In this document: in pieces, positions 33,876-41,257 of the stretch
Layout of the letters: each line of letters begins with the position of its first letter
Numbering within the stretch: position 1 is the first letter of the stretch
Assembly: GCA_015654595.1 (NCBI GenBank)
Contig: JAATGQ010000140.1
Span: 1-41,257 of the forward strand
Source: Chitinophagales bacterium
GTDB taxonomy: Bacteria > Bacteroidota > Bacteroidia > Chitinophagales > Chitinophagaceae
DNA: 41,257 nt
Direction: 5' to 3'
The notes under the pieces: model-generated
Told to the model about the DNA's origin: nothing
Seen by the model: the letters and a program-made list of their open reading frames with translations, nothing else
Database searches by the model: none
Position numbers and translations under genes: made by a program

Positions 33876-34697
33876 ATGCCTATACGACGCCTCATATCCC
33901 GTACAGCTGCTGCCTTTCTGTTCCTGGCAGGATGTTCCCATAAACTTGCCCCCTCCGGCCACTACCAGAACACACCTGTCGCAGCGGACGGCGACCCATC
34001 GGACTGGAAGCTGCCCCTTCGCTTTACCAATGAGAGCTATACCCTTCAATACAATGTGACCAACGACAATAGCAATTTTTATATCTGCGTCATCGCAAGG
34101 GACGTAACTACACAGCTTCGCGTTCTCAGAGCGGGCATGACCATCTGGTTCGACCCTAAAGGAGCAAAAAATAAAGATATCAGCCTTTATTACCCGCAAC
34201 GCAAACAGCCTGATCCGGCTGACTTCCGCAGCCGGAATAACCCGACAACGGCCTCCGGCGCCGACAACGGCATCTGGCGGGAAGAACTGCTGCGTCAATC
34301 AGATTATTACGGTACAGCCGGATTCCTCCAGATCGACAATGGGCAGTTCGCCGTCGCCGACACCAAGGCGCCGCTGCACCTGGCGATGAAATTGAACAAC
34401 AACGACAGCATGCTCGTCTATGAATTGGTCGTACCGATAAAGAATGTGCTGGGGGACAACTGGCAGGCTAAAGCCGCCAAAAAATCTATCAGCGTAGGCA
34501 TATCCCTCAACGCACCTTCGCCCTATGCCGGCAATGGCGGCCATTCTCATGGAGGCGGAGTTGGCGGCGGAATGCACGGAATGGGCATGCGGGGTGGAAA
34601 TATGGGGCTCCGCAGATCAGGCGGCAGCGGAGGAGGCGGAGAATCCCTTCCAAAAGAAGATGACAACTGGTACCAATTTACATTGGCCGTTCAATAG
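33876..34697 (+). CDS. Lipoprotein with CBM9/DOMON-like domain and Gly/His/Met-rich tail
   Basis: 273-residue exported lipoprotein; the lipobox is FLAGC with Cys near residue 20. Residues about 38-220 (VAADGDPSDWKLPLRFTNES, then YNVTNDNSNFYICVIARD, then MTIWFDPKGAKNKDISLYYP) follow the pattern of carbohydrate-binding family 9-like/DOMON beta-sandwiches in Bacteroidota. Residues about 215-258 are a low-complexity tail rich in Gly with several His and Met (GGHSHGGG, GGGMHGMGMRGGNMG), which could bind copper or another soft metal. The last 20 residues return to ordinary sequence. It is not associated with a polysaccharide-utilisation locus. The function is not known; the domain call is moderate. 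Own promoter and terminator. Confidence 0.75.
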   Translation: MPIRRLISRTAAAFLFLAGCSHKLAPSGHYQNTPVAADGDPSDWKLPLRFTNESYTLQYNVTNDNSNFYICVIARDVTTQLRVLRAGMTIWFDPKGAKNKDISLYYPQRKQPDPADFRSRNNPTTASGADNGIWREELLRQSDYYGTAGFLQIDNGQFAVADTKAPLHLAMKLNNNDSMLVYELVVPIKNVLGDNWQAKAAKKSISVGISLNAPSPYAGNGGHSHGGGVGGGMHGMGMRGGNMGLRRSGGSGGGGESLPKEDDNWYQFTLAVQ

Positions 34698-34700
34698 AAA

Positions 34701-34731
34701 ATAAAAAACCGGGTTGTGCCCGGTTTTTTAT
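34701..34731. terminator. Terminator behind the lipoprotein gene
   Basis: ATAAAAAACCGGG (34701-34713) pairs perfectly with CCCGGTTTTTTAT (34719-34731) over a 5-nt loop. Classic A/T-flanked intrinsic terminator, active for the plus strand and possibly both. Confidence 0.88.
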
Positions 34732-34987
34732 TGATTGAGTTTATTGTTTACGTAAAGGTATGTTTTAGAGGGGCGCGTTGTTACGCTTTATAGTGAAAGA
34801 TACAGATTGCAGTAAAATTACGCCCAAAGAGTCAATATCCTTACCCTTACCCGCTCACCCTGCTACAGCCGTTTAACGGAAATTCCTTCCCCGGACAAAT
34901 CCAACCACACCTTTTTTTCGTAGCTAGGTAATCCCCTTAGAATAAGCTGCGTACAATCTTATTCTCTTAACCATTCCGTAAATACCC

Positions 34988-36001
34988 ATGGTAAGTTTTA
35001 TCCTAAGGGACGACACCCTCGAATCCGGTCTTATATCGTTATCCAGACAGCTCCAGACGCCCATTGCCGAAAATACCCTGCTGCTTCCTCTTGACCGGGG
35101 AACGGGCATGATACGTGGCATTCAGCTGGAAGAAGGGCTGTATCTCCGTTATTCCCGTATATGTTACAACGAAGATACCGAGATCATAAGGCTCGCCAGT
35201 CCGCCCGGACAGCTGCGTATCTTCAACTGCACCTTTTTGCTTACCCCGGGATCGCTCCGGCTGGTTAAGCCTTATACACAGTCTGTACTCCCATCTGCCT
35301 CCCCTTCCAATCTATTTCTGACCCGCAATGATACCCGGATATCCGTTATGATCCCTGCAGGCGTGTTCTCCAATACCCTCGAACTGTTGTTCACCAGGGA
35401 ATGGCTCAGCACACACCTCAAAGGCATGGAGGAAAAGGTAAAGGCCATAGAAGACGCGCTGATGGCAGAACATCCCATTCAGGTGTTATCTGAAAATACC
35501 GGTACCGCAGACGAAGGTTTGTTACGCGAAATAGAAACCGAACTTCAGCAGCCGCAGCTGCCTTTGCTGACCCTTCGGGCCAGGATTTTGCTGCTCCTCT
35601 CCAATACTACCAGCCGCTGGCCCAAGGAGCCCGCCGCGCAGCCAGCCATCCGCCGCAACTGGCATGTGCAGACGATGCGACTGGTCGAACAAAGGCTGGT
35701 TCAAAGCCTGGAAGACATGCTTCCCTCTCAAAAGCAACTGGCCAAGGAATTCGCGCTTAGCGAATCCACCCTCAAACGCCACTTCAAGGCCGTCTACGGC
35801 AAGACCATGTACGACTATTACCTGGAAAAGAAAATGGAGCTCGCCAAATGGCTGCTCCAGGAAAAAAAGATCAGCGTATCCGAGACTGCCTATTCCCTCG
35901 GTTATGAGAAGGTCAGCGCCTTTATCAGCATGTTTAAAAAGTACCACAACATCCTGCCTGGTTCGCTGAAACATACGCATAACCGGCTTAACCCGGCCTA
36001 G
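34988..36001 (+). CDS. AraC-family transcriptional regulator
   Basis: 337-residue cytoplasmic DNA-binding regulator. The C-terminal 100 residues hold both AraC helix-turn-helix motifs: LPSQKQLAKEFALSESTLKRHFKAVYGKTMYDYYLEKKMELAKWLL, then VSETAYSLGYEKVSAFISMFKKYHNILPGSLK, the diagnostic second motif. The N-terminal 220 residues are a ligand or sensor domain without a recognisable cupin motif; related Chitinophagaceae AraC proteins share this layout. The start ATG 34988 is the first in frame. The 290-bp upstream region holds the previous gene's terminator and a weak TATGTTTT box at 34759, with no clear promoter close to the gene. The target genes are unknown. Confidence 0.9.
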   Translation: MVSFILRDDTLESGLISLSRQLQTPIAENTLLLPLDRGTGMIRGIQLEEGLYLRYSRICYNEDTEIIRLASPPGQLRIFNCTFLLTPGSLRLVKPYTQSVLPSASPSNLFLTRNDTRISVMIPAGVFSNTLELLFTREWLSTHLKGMEEKVKAIEDALMAEHPIQVLSENTGTADEGLLREIETELQQPQLPLLTLRARILLLLSNTTSRWPKEPAAQPAIRRNWHVQTMRLVEQRLVQSLEDMLPSQKQLAKEFALSESTLKRHFKAVYGKTMYDYYLEKKMELAKWLLQEKKISVSETAYSLGYEKVSAFISMFKKYHNILPGSLKHTHNRLNPA

Positions 36002-36055
36002 CAGCTGCGGCTTCGCCTGCCGCTGTCGGTCCTGGGATGCCCCTGGCCTCAACTT

Positions 36056-36784
36056 TTACTGGTTCGTTGTCTTTGCGGCTAAAGCTGTGATCGTCAGAGG
36101 GTTGCTGCCGCTGCCTTTTTGCCCGCTAAAGAAGATCGTATATACGCCGCCCGCAGCCAGATTTACGCCCGTGGAAGAGGCAATGAGGCTGTCTGTCCCC
36201 GCCACCTTAACCTCCAGGTTATAATCGGTCGGAGTCATGTTCTGAAAGGAATTATAGGTGGTGTTGGTGACATTGTCCGCGGTCCCCCTGTTGCTCTGCA
36301 CATTTACGCCATTCATGTAGAAATCGACATGCGGATAACCCGGGCACATATTGAAAAACCGGTAGTTGGCCCAGGAAGCAGAGGCTGTGGAGAAGTCGTC
36401 CAGGATCTTTGTCGCCTGTGCTGCCGTACTTCCCGGATTGTTATACAGGATAATCGTATAATAGCTTCCCGCAGCATAATCCGATGATGCCAGATCATAG
36501 ATCAGGCTATCCGTTTTCGGATCTTTGAACTTGATGTCATAGCTGCGGGGCCCCAACGGCGCATATGCGGTGGAAAACTGTCCGGTCGCAATTCCCGTAT
36601 CGGCAGTAGCGAGCGTATCGTTCAGATAGATGGTGGTGGCAGGCACGGAAGGCGCAAGATTCATCACAGATAGATTGGTAGCAATGCTGGGTTTGACTGA
36701 GGCCTTGGAACATCCGGAAACCATAGCAAGCAGCATCGCGGTGCCCATCATCCAAAAAATAGATTGTGTAGTGATTCGCTTCAT
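36056..36784 (-). CDS. DUF4397 domain lipoprotein
   Basis: 242-residue exported lipoprotein from the ATG at 36784 (MKRITTQSIFWMMGTAMLLAMVSGC, lipobox VSGC). A longer in-frame start at 36835 adds a charged extension that would spoil the signal peptide. The mature part carries the DUF4397 repeats: LSVMNLAPSVPATTIYLNDTLA, then YDIKFKDPKTDSLIYD and YTIILYNNPGS, a second repeat YRFFNMCPGYPHVDFYMNGVNV, then YNLEVKVAGTDSLIAS and VYTIFFSGQKGS. Such proteins are surface- or periplasm-located beta-sandwich proteins of unknown role in Bacteroidota. Monocistronic, convergent with the AraC gene; no strong terminator was seen between them. Confidence 0.88.
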   Translation of the reverse strand: MKRITTQSIFWMMGTAMLLAMVSGCSKASVKPSIATNLSVMNLAPSVPATTIYLNDTLATADTGIATGQFSTAYAPLGPRSYDIKFKDPKTDSLIYDLASSDYAAGSYYTIILYNNPGSTAAQATKILDDFSTASASWANYRFFNMCPGYPHVDFYMNGVNVQSNRGTADNVTNTTYNSFQNMTPTDYNLEVKVAGTDSLIASSTGVNLAAGGVYTIFFSGQKGSGSNPLTITALAAKTTNQ

Positions 36785-36890
36785 TTTTCTAGGCGTTTTT
36801 AACCAGGAATCCGTTTTGACCAGATTCTTCTCCATGACAACACTTACGTCTTTTTCGTTGCGCGGGTTGTCTCCCGGCGGGTCGTAAAAT

Positions 36891-36928
36891 AAAAAAACGC
36901 TTATTCTCCGGGGTTCAGAGAATAAGCG
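36891..36928 (-). terminator. Terminator behind the DUF4399 gene
   Basis: CGCTTATTCTC (plus 36898-36908) pairs perfectly with GAGAATAAGCG (36918-36928) over a 9-nt loop. On the minus strand the hairpin is followed by seven T residues (plus 36891-36897), about 20 bp after the DUF4399 stop codon. Confidence 0.88.
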
Positions 36929-36945
36929 CTGAAAAATCTGTTTCG

Positions 36946-37455
36946 TTATTTTACCGTGACAGAGATCGTAGCCGCCAGTTGGCCGCCATAAGAGCGATGG
37001 ATGCCATCCGCAAACTGAAGCGTAAGCACGTGCTTGCCAGGCGTTAAAGGTACGTCGGCGGTGGACTGAGCCTTTCCAAAGTGTAAATGAGTCGCATCCT
37101 TTGGAACAACAGTGCCTGCAGGAATAGAATCCCCGGCGTCGATCAGCAGATGATGATGTCCTGTACCGGCAACAATAGCGCCGGCTGTATCCAGCTTCAA
37201 TCCTTCTACTCCCATTTCCACTTTCACCGGGGACGATACGGTCTGTCCGTCTTTCAGGTTCTTGAAAAATACTTTTGCTCCGGCAGGAACAGGCGGTAAT
37301 GCCGCAACCGAAGAATCGGGCTTAGCCATCGGCATTGCCATTGTATCGGCAGGTTTGGCAGCACTGGTATCCGTTGTAGCGGCTTTATCCCCTGCATTGT
37401 TACAGGCGGTCATTCCTATCAATAAGGCTGCGGGCAGAAAATAGATCTTACGCAT
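36946..37455 (-). CDS. DUF4399 domain lipoprotein
   Basis: 169-residue lipoprotein from the ATG at 37455 (MRKIYFLPAALLIGMTAC, lipobox GMTAC). The longer in-frame start at 37530 is rejected because it would place 25 residues before the signal and lies before the promoter box. After a Thr/Ala/Pro/Met-rich linker (AATTDTSAAKPADTMAMPMAKPDSS) comes the DUF4399 domain: VFFKNLKDGQTVSSPVKVEMGVEGLKL, then GHHHLLIDAG (His-rich, possibly metal-binding) and GKHVLTLQFADGIHRSYG. The promoter -7 is TACTTTTA on the minus strand (plus 37480-37487), one mismatch. The function is unknown; similar proteins are periplasmic. Confidence 0.9.
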   Translation of the reverse strand: MRKIYFLPAALLIGMTACNNAGDKAATTDTSAAKPADTMAMPMAKPDSSVAALPPVPAGAKVFFKNLKDGQTVSSPVKVEMGVEGLKLDTAGAIVAGTGHHHLLIDAGDSIPAGTVVPKDATHLHFGKAQSTADVPLTPGKHVLTLQFADGIHRSYGGQLAATISVTVK

Positions 37456-37479
37456 GGGTTGGAAATTTATTTTAGGAGA

Positions 37480-37487
37480 TAAAAGTA
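37480..37487 (-). promoter_or_regulatory. -7 box of the DUF4399 gene
   Basis: TACTTTTA on the minus strand matches TAnnTTTG at seven of eight positions, 24 bp before the ATG at 37455. It supports that ATG as the start. Confidence 0.5.
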
Positions 37488-37528
37488 GGCTATTTAAGGA
37501 AAAAAAAGATGCCGCCTGCTGACAACAC

Positions 37529-37558
37529 AAAAAAACCCCGTCTGTAAAACAGACGGGG
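37529..37558 (-). terminator. Terminator of the candidate non-coding RNA
   Basis: CCCCGTCTGT (plus 37536-37545) pairs perfectly with ACAGACGGGG (37549-37558) over a 3-nt loop. On the minus strand it is followed by a run of seven T residues (plus 37529-37535). No protein gene on the minus strand ends here, which points to a non-coding transcript. Confidence 0.88.
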
Positions 37559-37697
37559 GAATCAATTTACCGTAAGATCTGGACGTTTCTTACAGCAGAG
37601 CCCTAAACAGGACAGGACATTGGACACTTGCTTTCAACAGGTATGGATTCGAGCTACAGTCTGGCTAGTCTCATGGATACGGATTAAATTCATTCAC
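37529..37697 (-). ncRNA. Probable 6S-RNA-like non-coding RNA, about 170 nt
   Basis: A complete transcription unit with no open reading frame. The promoter lies at 37702-37732 and the intrinsic terminator at 37529-37558. The predicted 5' end (GGGTGAATGAATTTAATCCGTA, read in two parts: 3 bp GGG, then GAAT, AATTTA, CCGTA) is complementary to the segment just before the terminator (TACGG, TAAATT, ATTC, CCC). This forms a closing stem of about 18 pairs with two 1x1 mismatches and one 2-nt bulge. The middle of about 100 nt has only short local stems (CCT-GTTT-AGG). Size, closing stem and loose centre fit a 6S-type RNA that binds RNA polymerase, but I do not recognise the sequence as a known family. 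Signal-recognition-particle and tmRNA signatures are absent. Confidence 0.55.
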
Positions 37698-37701
37698 CCT
37701 C

Positions 37702-37732
37702 CAAAGTTCCGTTATGCAAGGCACAAATCAAA
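37702..37732 (-). promoter_or_regulatory. Promoter of the candidate non-coding RNA
   Basis: On the minus strand: -33 TTTG (plus 37729-37732), exactly 19 bp, then -7 GAACTTTG (plus 37702-37709, one mismatch to TAnnTTTG). The arrangement is the same as the efflux operon promoter at 4419-4449. Confidence 0.7.
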
Positions 37733-37753
37733 TTTTTCGCATGAACAATTGAT

Positions 37754-37933
37754 TACTTTTGTGGTATTCTTATCCCTGCCGTAGCGAGAAACTCTTACCC
37801 ACCGGAATAGCCCCAAATCCATTCAGAAAGAACACGTTATATTCTTAGTAATTCCCCTGGAGCAGGGCGTATTTTCCGAAGGAAGGACCAGTCGTTTTTT
37901 ATTTTCCTATATTGCAGGGAATTGATTTTGCTT
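37754..37933 (+). promoter_or_regulatory. Promoter and long leader of the lactonase-like gene
   Basis: TACTTTTG at 37754-37761 is an exact -7 box on the plus strand, back-to-back with the non-coding RNA promoter. Transcription from it would give a leader of about 165 nt before the ATG at 37934. Within the leader CCCTGC (about 37774-37779) and GCAGGG (about 37862-37867) could pair and enclose about 80 nt. No known riboswitch core was recognised. A second promoter nearer the gene cannot be excluded. Confidence 0.4.
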
Positions 37934-39070
37934 ATGCGATTCTTACTCATCATTGCCGCCATGCTTTCAACTTCTCTTTCCGGATTCAGTCAACAGTATT
38001 ACCTGTTCGTAGGCACCTATACCGAAGGCCCCTTTTACAACGGCACCAGCAAAGGGATCTATGTGTACAAATGGAACGGTTCCAACGGCGACCTCACCCC
38101 CATGAGTTCGATCGCTACTGACAATCCTTCCTATCTTGCCGTAGCGCCCGGAGGAAGATTTTTGTATGCGGTTGGCGAGACGGATGGCAACAAACCAGGC
38201 ACAGTAAGTGCGTTTGCTTTTAACAAACATACGGGACAGCTAAAGCTGCTCAACACCCAGCCCAGCGGCGGCGATGATCCCTGTTACGTATCGGTGGATG
38301 AACATCGCAGATGGCTTACCGTTGCCAACTATAGCGGCGGCAGCTGGTCTGCATTTCCGATCAAACTGGATGGTACGCTCGCGCCTTCCGTTCAGTTCGA
38401 TCAGCATACCGGCAATGGTCCCGATAAAGACCGCCAGGAAAAAGCGCATGTTCATTCTACGATCCTGTCACCCGACGAGAAATATCTCTTTGTATGCGAC
38501 CTCGGGATGGATCGGGTATCTGTTCTGCGCTTCAACCCCGCGTCACTCAAACGCCCCTTTGCCGCTGTCCCCGACTCGATCATTGCCCTGGAACCAGGCT
38601 CCGGTCCCCGGCACGTTGTCTTCGCACCGGAGAAACCGTTTGTTTATGTCATCAGTGAATTGAGCGGAACGGTTAACGCCTATCATTTTGCTGATGGAAA
38701 AGCAAAGGAGATCCAACGCATATCTACCGTTCCTGAAGGATTTTCCGGCGGCATCGGCAGCGCTGATATCCATATCACGCCAAACGGCAGATTTCTTTAT
38801 GCCTCCAACCGCGGCGACGCCAACAACCTTGCCATCTATGCCATCGATCCCGTCAGCGGCAAGCTGCAATTGAAAGGCTTTCAGAACACAGGTAAGGGCC
38901 CGCGCAATTTTATGATCGATCCCTCGGGTCACTGGGTACTCGTCGCCAATCAATACAGCAAGAACATCATCCAGTTCCGTATCGATCAGGAGACAGGACT
39001 GCTGACGCCCGCCGGTACGATCGTCGAGCTGCCTGCACCGGTTTGTCTCAAAATGGCCACCATCGATTAG
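37934..39070 (+). CDS. Lactonase-family (6-phosphogluconolactonase-like) seven-bladed beta-propeller
   Basis: Exported 378-residue protein; the ATG at 37934 gives the signal peptide RFLLIIAAMLSTSLSGFSQ, while the in-frame TTG at 37922 only adds four residues. The mature protein is made of propeller-blade repeats (YYLFVGTYTEGPFYNGTSKGIYVYKW at the start, then NPSYLAVAPGGRFLYAVGE, HSTILSPDEKYLFVCDLGMDRVSVL, GPRHVVFAPEKPFVYVISELSGTVNAY, DIHITPNGRFLYASNRGDANNLAIYAID, GPRNFMIDPSGHWVLVANQYS). This is the lactonase / YbhE family. The periplasmic location makes a role in the pentose phosphate pathway unlikely; extracellular sugar-lactone hydrolysis or a binding role is possible. Convergent with the dipeptidase gene. 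Confidence 0.93.
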   Translation: MRFLLIIAAMLSTSLSGFSQQYYLFVGTYTEGPFYNGTSKGIYVYKWNGSNGDLTPMSSIATDNPSYLAVAPGGRFLYAVGETDGNKPGTVSAFAFNKHTGQLKLLNTQPSGGDDPCYVSVDEHRRWLTVANYSGGSWSAFPIKLDGTLAPSVQFDQHTGNGPDKDRQEKAHVHSTILSPDEKYLFVCDLGMDRVSVLRFNPASLKRPFAAVPDSIIALEPGSGPRHVVFAPEKPFVYVISELSGTVNAYHFADGKAKEIQRISTVPEGFSGGIGSADIHITPNGRFLYASNRGDANNLAIYAIDPVSGKLQLKGFQNTGKGPRNFMIDPSGHWVLVANQYSKNIIQFRIDQETGLLTPAGTIVELPAPVCLKMATID

Positions 39071-39145
39071 GCGTTTGCAAGCCCGAAGAAAGCCCGCTTC
39101 ATATCCAGGCCAGGGGTTGACGTATGAAGATATATATGCCAGCGT

Positions 39146-40279
39146 TTATCCCCAGGCACGTTCCAGAAAGCGTATCCAGTTAGTATGTAGTATATTCTCG
39201 ATATCAAGGGTGCTGTACCCCCGGCGGCTGAGCAGATCCTGCAGTTTTTGCAGATCGGCAATGGTCTCGAGATCATAGGGACACTGTTCCTTGCCAAAAG
39301 CTCCATCCAGATCCGTCCCCAGGCCGATATGCCCGGTAGTTCCGGTCAACTGACAGATATGATCCATGTGGTCGACCAGCTTCTCCAGGCTGCAGCCCAT
39401 CGCCTCGGGCGTCGACTGTCCCCTCACCCAGCCCGGAACCATCATCCAGGCATCCAGCGCCCCGCCAATGACGGCTCCTTTTGCTGCCAGCGCTTTTATC
39501 ATATCGTCGCTGAATTGTCTGTTATGATTGACCAATGCGCGGCAGTTGTTGTGACTCGCCCAGACCGGACCATCGTACAGCTCCATGGCATCCCAAAAAG
39601 CATCGTCGCATAAATGTGTTGCATCCAGGATAAAACCCAGGCGCTGCATCTCTGTCAGCAAGGCCTTTCCTTCTGTAGTAAGCCGGCCCGTACTGTCCGT
39701 CCCGTTGGCATAACGTCCCGGACCATAATGCGCGGGGCCGATCGCCCTCAACCCATACTTCCAGGCGCGCTCCAGATGATCAGGCCTTACGATCGAATCT
39801 GCTCCCTCCAGCGATAAGATATACCCGATCGGACGCCGGTCCTCCCCTTCTATTCTGCCGTCGCCTGCCTTCGAATGGTTCCCGTTCGCGCCATCTCCTT
39901 CTCCGCGGGGCGCCTGGTCCTTCCATAACGCCACATGCCGCCGCAGCGAATCTACATCCCTGATCATTACCATCTCCCCCGCCTCTTCCATCGCCTTGTA
40001 CCAGGCCAGCTGTCCCTGGGTTTGCGCCCAGGCCTGCTGGGGAGAATGCCATCCCGGCAGCGGATTGTTTTCGGCCACAAACCTTGCGATCTGCGTCGCC
40101 ACGACCAATCCCACCTTCCACCGGCGCAGCTCGGGAAAAGAAACCGTTCCCTTTCCCCTGTCAGGCTTATCCGTCAACCCCTGTTCCCTTTGCCGGATCG
40201 CCGCTGCAGAAAGCCGGAGATCCCGGTTCCACTCCATTGCATTCATGCTTAGGTCAAGATGAGCATCAATTATAAACAT
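39146..40279 (-). CDS. Membrane dipeptidase family (peptidase M19)
   Basis: Zinc dipeptidase-fold enzyme, 377 residues from the ATG at 40279 (MFIIDAHLDLSMNAMEW). A longer in-frame start at 40447 would cross the promoter and is rejected. Metal ligands are in order: H-x-D in DAHLD (residues 5-9), the bridging Glu in LSLEGADSIV, His in DATHLCDDAFWD, His in ASHNNCRALVNHNRQ and Asp in GLGTDLDG. There is no signal peptide, so it is probably cytoplasmic, unlike mammalian renal dipeptidase. The substrate may be dipeptides, including D-amino-acid-containing ones. A charged insertion near residues 150-165 (KDQAPRGEGDGANGNHSKAGDG) looks like a flexible loop. Confidence 0.94.
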   Translation of the reverse strand: MFIIDAHLDLSMNAMEWNRDLRLSAAAIRQREQGLTDKPDRGKGTVSFPELRRWKVGLVVATQIARFVAENNPLPGWHSPQQAWAQTQGQLAWYKAMEEAGEMVMIRDVDSLRRHVALWKDQAPRGEGDGANGNHSKAGDGRIEGEDRRPIGYILSLEGADSIVRPDHLERAWKYGLRAIGPAHYGPGRYANGTDSTGRLTTEGKALLTEMQRLGFILDATHLCDDAFWDAMELYDGPVWASHNNCRALVNHNRQFSDDMIKALAAKGAVIGGALDAWMMVPGWVRGQSTPEAMGCSLEKLVDHMDHICQLTGTTGHIGLGTDLDGAFGKEQCPYDLETIADLQKLQDLLSRRGYSTLDIENILHTNWIRFLERAWG

Positions 40280-40304
40280 GTATATTTGTTTTTTACAGTC
40301 ATTC

Positions 40305-40312
40305 CAAATATA
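40305..40312 (-). promoter_or_regulatory. -7 box of the dipeptidase gene
   Basis: TATATTTG on the minus strand is an exact TAnnTTTG box, 25 bp before the ATG at 40279. It fixes that ATG as the start. Confidence 0.65.
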
Positions 40313-40398
40313 ACACCCCGCCCAACAATTGCCTATCCTATTTGTTTGGGCCTGAAGAAAAGAAGAATCCGCAGAAACAAAGCTAAACAGACAGGAAT

Positions 40399-41257
40399 AT
40401 GGTTCGATTGCTACGTAGGTTATTTCTAATAGTTTTAATCGGGACAACGGGAAAACTATACGCGCAATCTTCCACCCCCGATCATCTCTTTCGGATCTAC
40501 GAAGATGACGATTTTATAAATCTGTGGGGCGATGGGTCTGACAACGCCTATACCAATGGCACCCGTCTCGATTATTTCTACCAGGTACACGGCAAGCCAC
40601 GGTCATTTCTGAACAAATTATTTCCGAGGGCAGGCGACAGCAGCAACAACACTTATGGATGGGGTGTCGAGCAACTCATGTATACCCCCGATGATATCGA
40701 TAACCCGGCCTACCAGCCCACGGATTATCCCTGGTCCGGCGGACTGCTCGCCACCCATACCCTTTACTCCTATAATCCCGATAAAAAATACGACTTTCTC
40801 TCTGAATTAGCCGTTGGCGTTATGGGACCCGCATCCCTCGCTCGACAGACACAAACGCTGGTACATCACATTATTCATTATCTGAAACCGGCAGGATGGG
40901 AACATCAATATCCAAATGCACTGCTGCTCAATTATAATTTTACGATCGAAAAACAACTATACCAGGCCGGCAAATGGCTTGAACTTTCCGCAGGCTCTCA
41001 GGCTTCTGCGGGCACGATGCGAAATTCGCTGACCTTTTACCCGATGCTGCGCTTCGGAATAATGGACTCCTATTACAACGGCTTCTTCAGCCAGTATACC
41101 AGCCGCGGACGCACGACAAAAGGACACCGTCGACGACAATTGTACTTCTTCGCTAAACCGGCTATGACCTTTGTGTTCTCTGACGCATTACTCCAGGGCG
41201 GCATCTTTACAACCAATCCCGATCTGAGGCCGGCCTCCCCCTCCACTCCGCACGACA
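40399..41257 (+). CDS. LpxR-family (DUF2219) lipid A deacylase-like outer-membrane protein (3' end beyond window)
   Basis: 286 codons are visible from the ATG at 40399; the gene runs off the right edge. The signal peptide is RLLRRLFLIVLIGTTGKLYAQ (residues 3-24). The LpxR/DUF2219 hallmark follows: FRIYEDDDFINLWGDGSDNAYTNGTRLDY (about 31-59), whose Glu, Asp and Asn match the calcium- and substrate-site residues of Salmonella LpxR. GWGVEQLMYTPDDI and YPWSGGLLATHTLYS, then ELAVGVMGPASLARQTQTLVHHI (the conserved G-P-x-S...Q...H block), continue the family pattern. Strands of a 12-stranded barrel are apparent. It is predicted to remove the 3'-acyloxyacyl group of lipid A at the outer membrane. Confidence 0.9.
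   Translation, partial: MVRLLRRLFLIVLIGTTGKLYAQSSTPDHLFRIYEDDDFINLWGDGSDNAYTNGTRLDYFYQVHGKPRSFLNKLFPRAGDSSNNTYGWGVEQLMYTPDDIDNPAYQPTDYPWSGGLLATHTLYSYNPDKKYDFLSELAVGVMGPASLARQTQTLVHHIIHYLKPAGWEHQYPNALLLNYNFTIEKQLYQAGKWLELSAGSQASAGTMRNSLTFYPMLRFGIMDSYYNGFFSQYTSRGRTTKGHRRRQLYFFAKPAMTFVFSDALLQGGIFTTNPDLRPASPSTPHD

Noticed and set aside
37529..37700. tRNA, tmRNA or signal-recognition-particle RNA
   Set aside because: A TCGAATCC stretch resembles a T-loop, but the flanking stem does not pair and no cloverleaf forms. There is no tag-peptide frame, and no GGAA-tetraloop domain IV motif of the particle RNA.

Overview
The window reads as ordinary chromosome of a Bacteroidota bacterium, most likely Chitinophagales/Chitinophagaceae. 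The signs are promoters of the TTTG-N19-TAnnTTTG type, short intergenic gaps, DUF3857, DUF2911, DUF4397 and DUF4399 proteins, a 6-phosphogluconolactonase-like propeller, and an ECF sigma factor coupled to a membrane-anchored beta-barrel protein. I see no insertion sequence, prophage, CRISPR array, rRNA or tRNA.

Layout. 1-4250 (minus): a tripartite RND efflux operon (outer-membrane factor, adaptor, permease cut by the window edge), with a duplicated TetR-like operator inside its promoter. 4551-8402: a sugar-nucleotide epimerase-like protein, the Kup potassium transporter and a YdeI/DUF1905 protein. 8413-8582: a tandem cluster of hairpins. 8589-11820: a DsbA-like protein and the ClpB disaggregase. 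11914-12957: a serine-hydrolase-like secreted protein. 13009-18992: an operon of three DUF3857/transglutaminase-like paralogues. 19076-20005: QueG. 20065-22153: ECF sigma factor and its membrane partner. 22342-26365 (minus): SppA, an ABC-2 permease, an SRPBCC protein and a DUF2911 protein. 26444-28814 (plus): FolK, deoxynucleoside kinase and an MFS exporter. 28858-30398: a cysteine-cluster protein and a sterol-desaturase-family enzyme. 30819-33743: glycine dehydrogenase GcvP. 33876-41257: a lipoprotein with a Gly/His/Met tail, an AraC regulator, DUF4397 and DUF4399 lipoproteins, a probable non-coding RNA, a lactonase-like propeller, an M19 dipeptidase and the start of an LpxR-like lipid A deacylase.

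Most notable points. (1) gcvP carries two in-frame stop codons (TAG at codon 115, TAA at codon 485), and sppA carries one (TAG at codon 35). All three lie in frames that are otherwise intact. Both gcvP stops sit where the family has glutamate, so each is one G-to-T change away from GAG or GAA. (2) 37529-37697 (minus) looks like an unannotated RNA of about 170 nt. It has a near-perfect promoter, a strong terminator and complementary ends, which is a 6S-RNA-like layout. (3) Several enzyme folds have lost catalytic residues: two of the three DUF3857 paralogues, the DsbA-like protein (SxxC) and the serine hydrolase (no SxxK).

All family assignments come from reading motifs in the translated sequence; no database search was run. 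Coordinates in some homopolymer-rich stretches may be off by one base.
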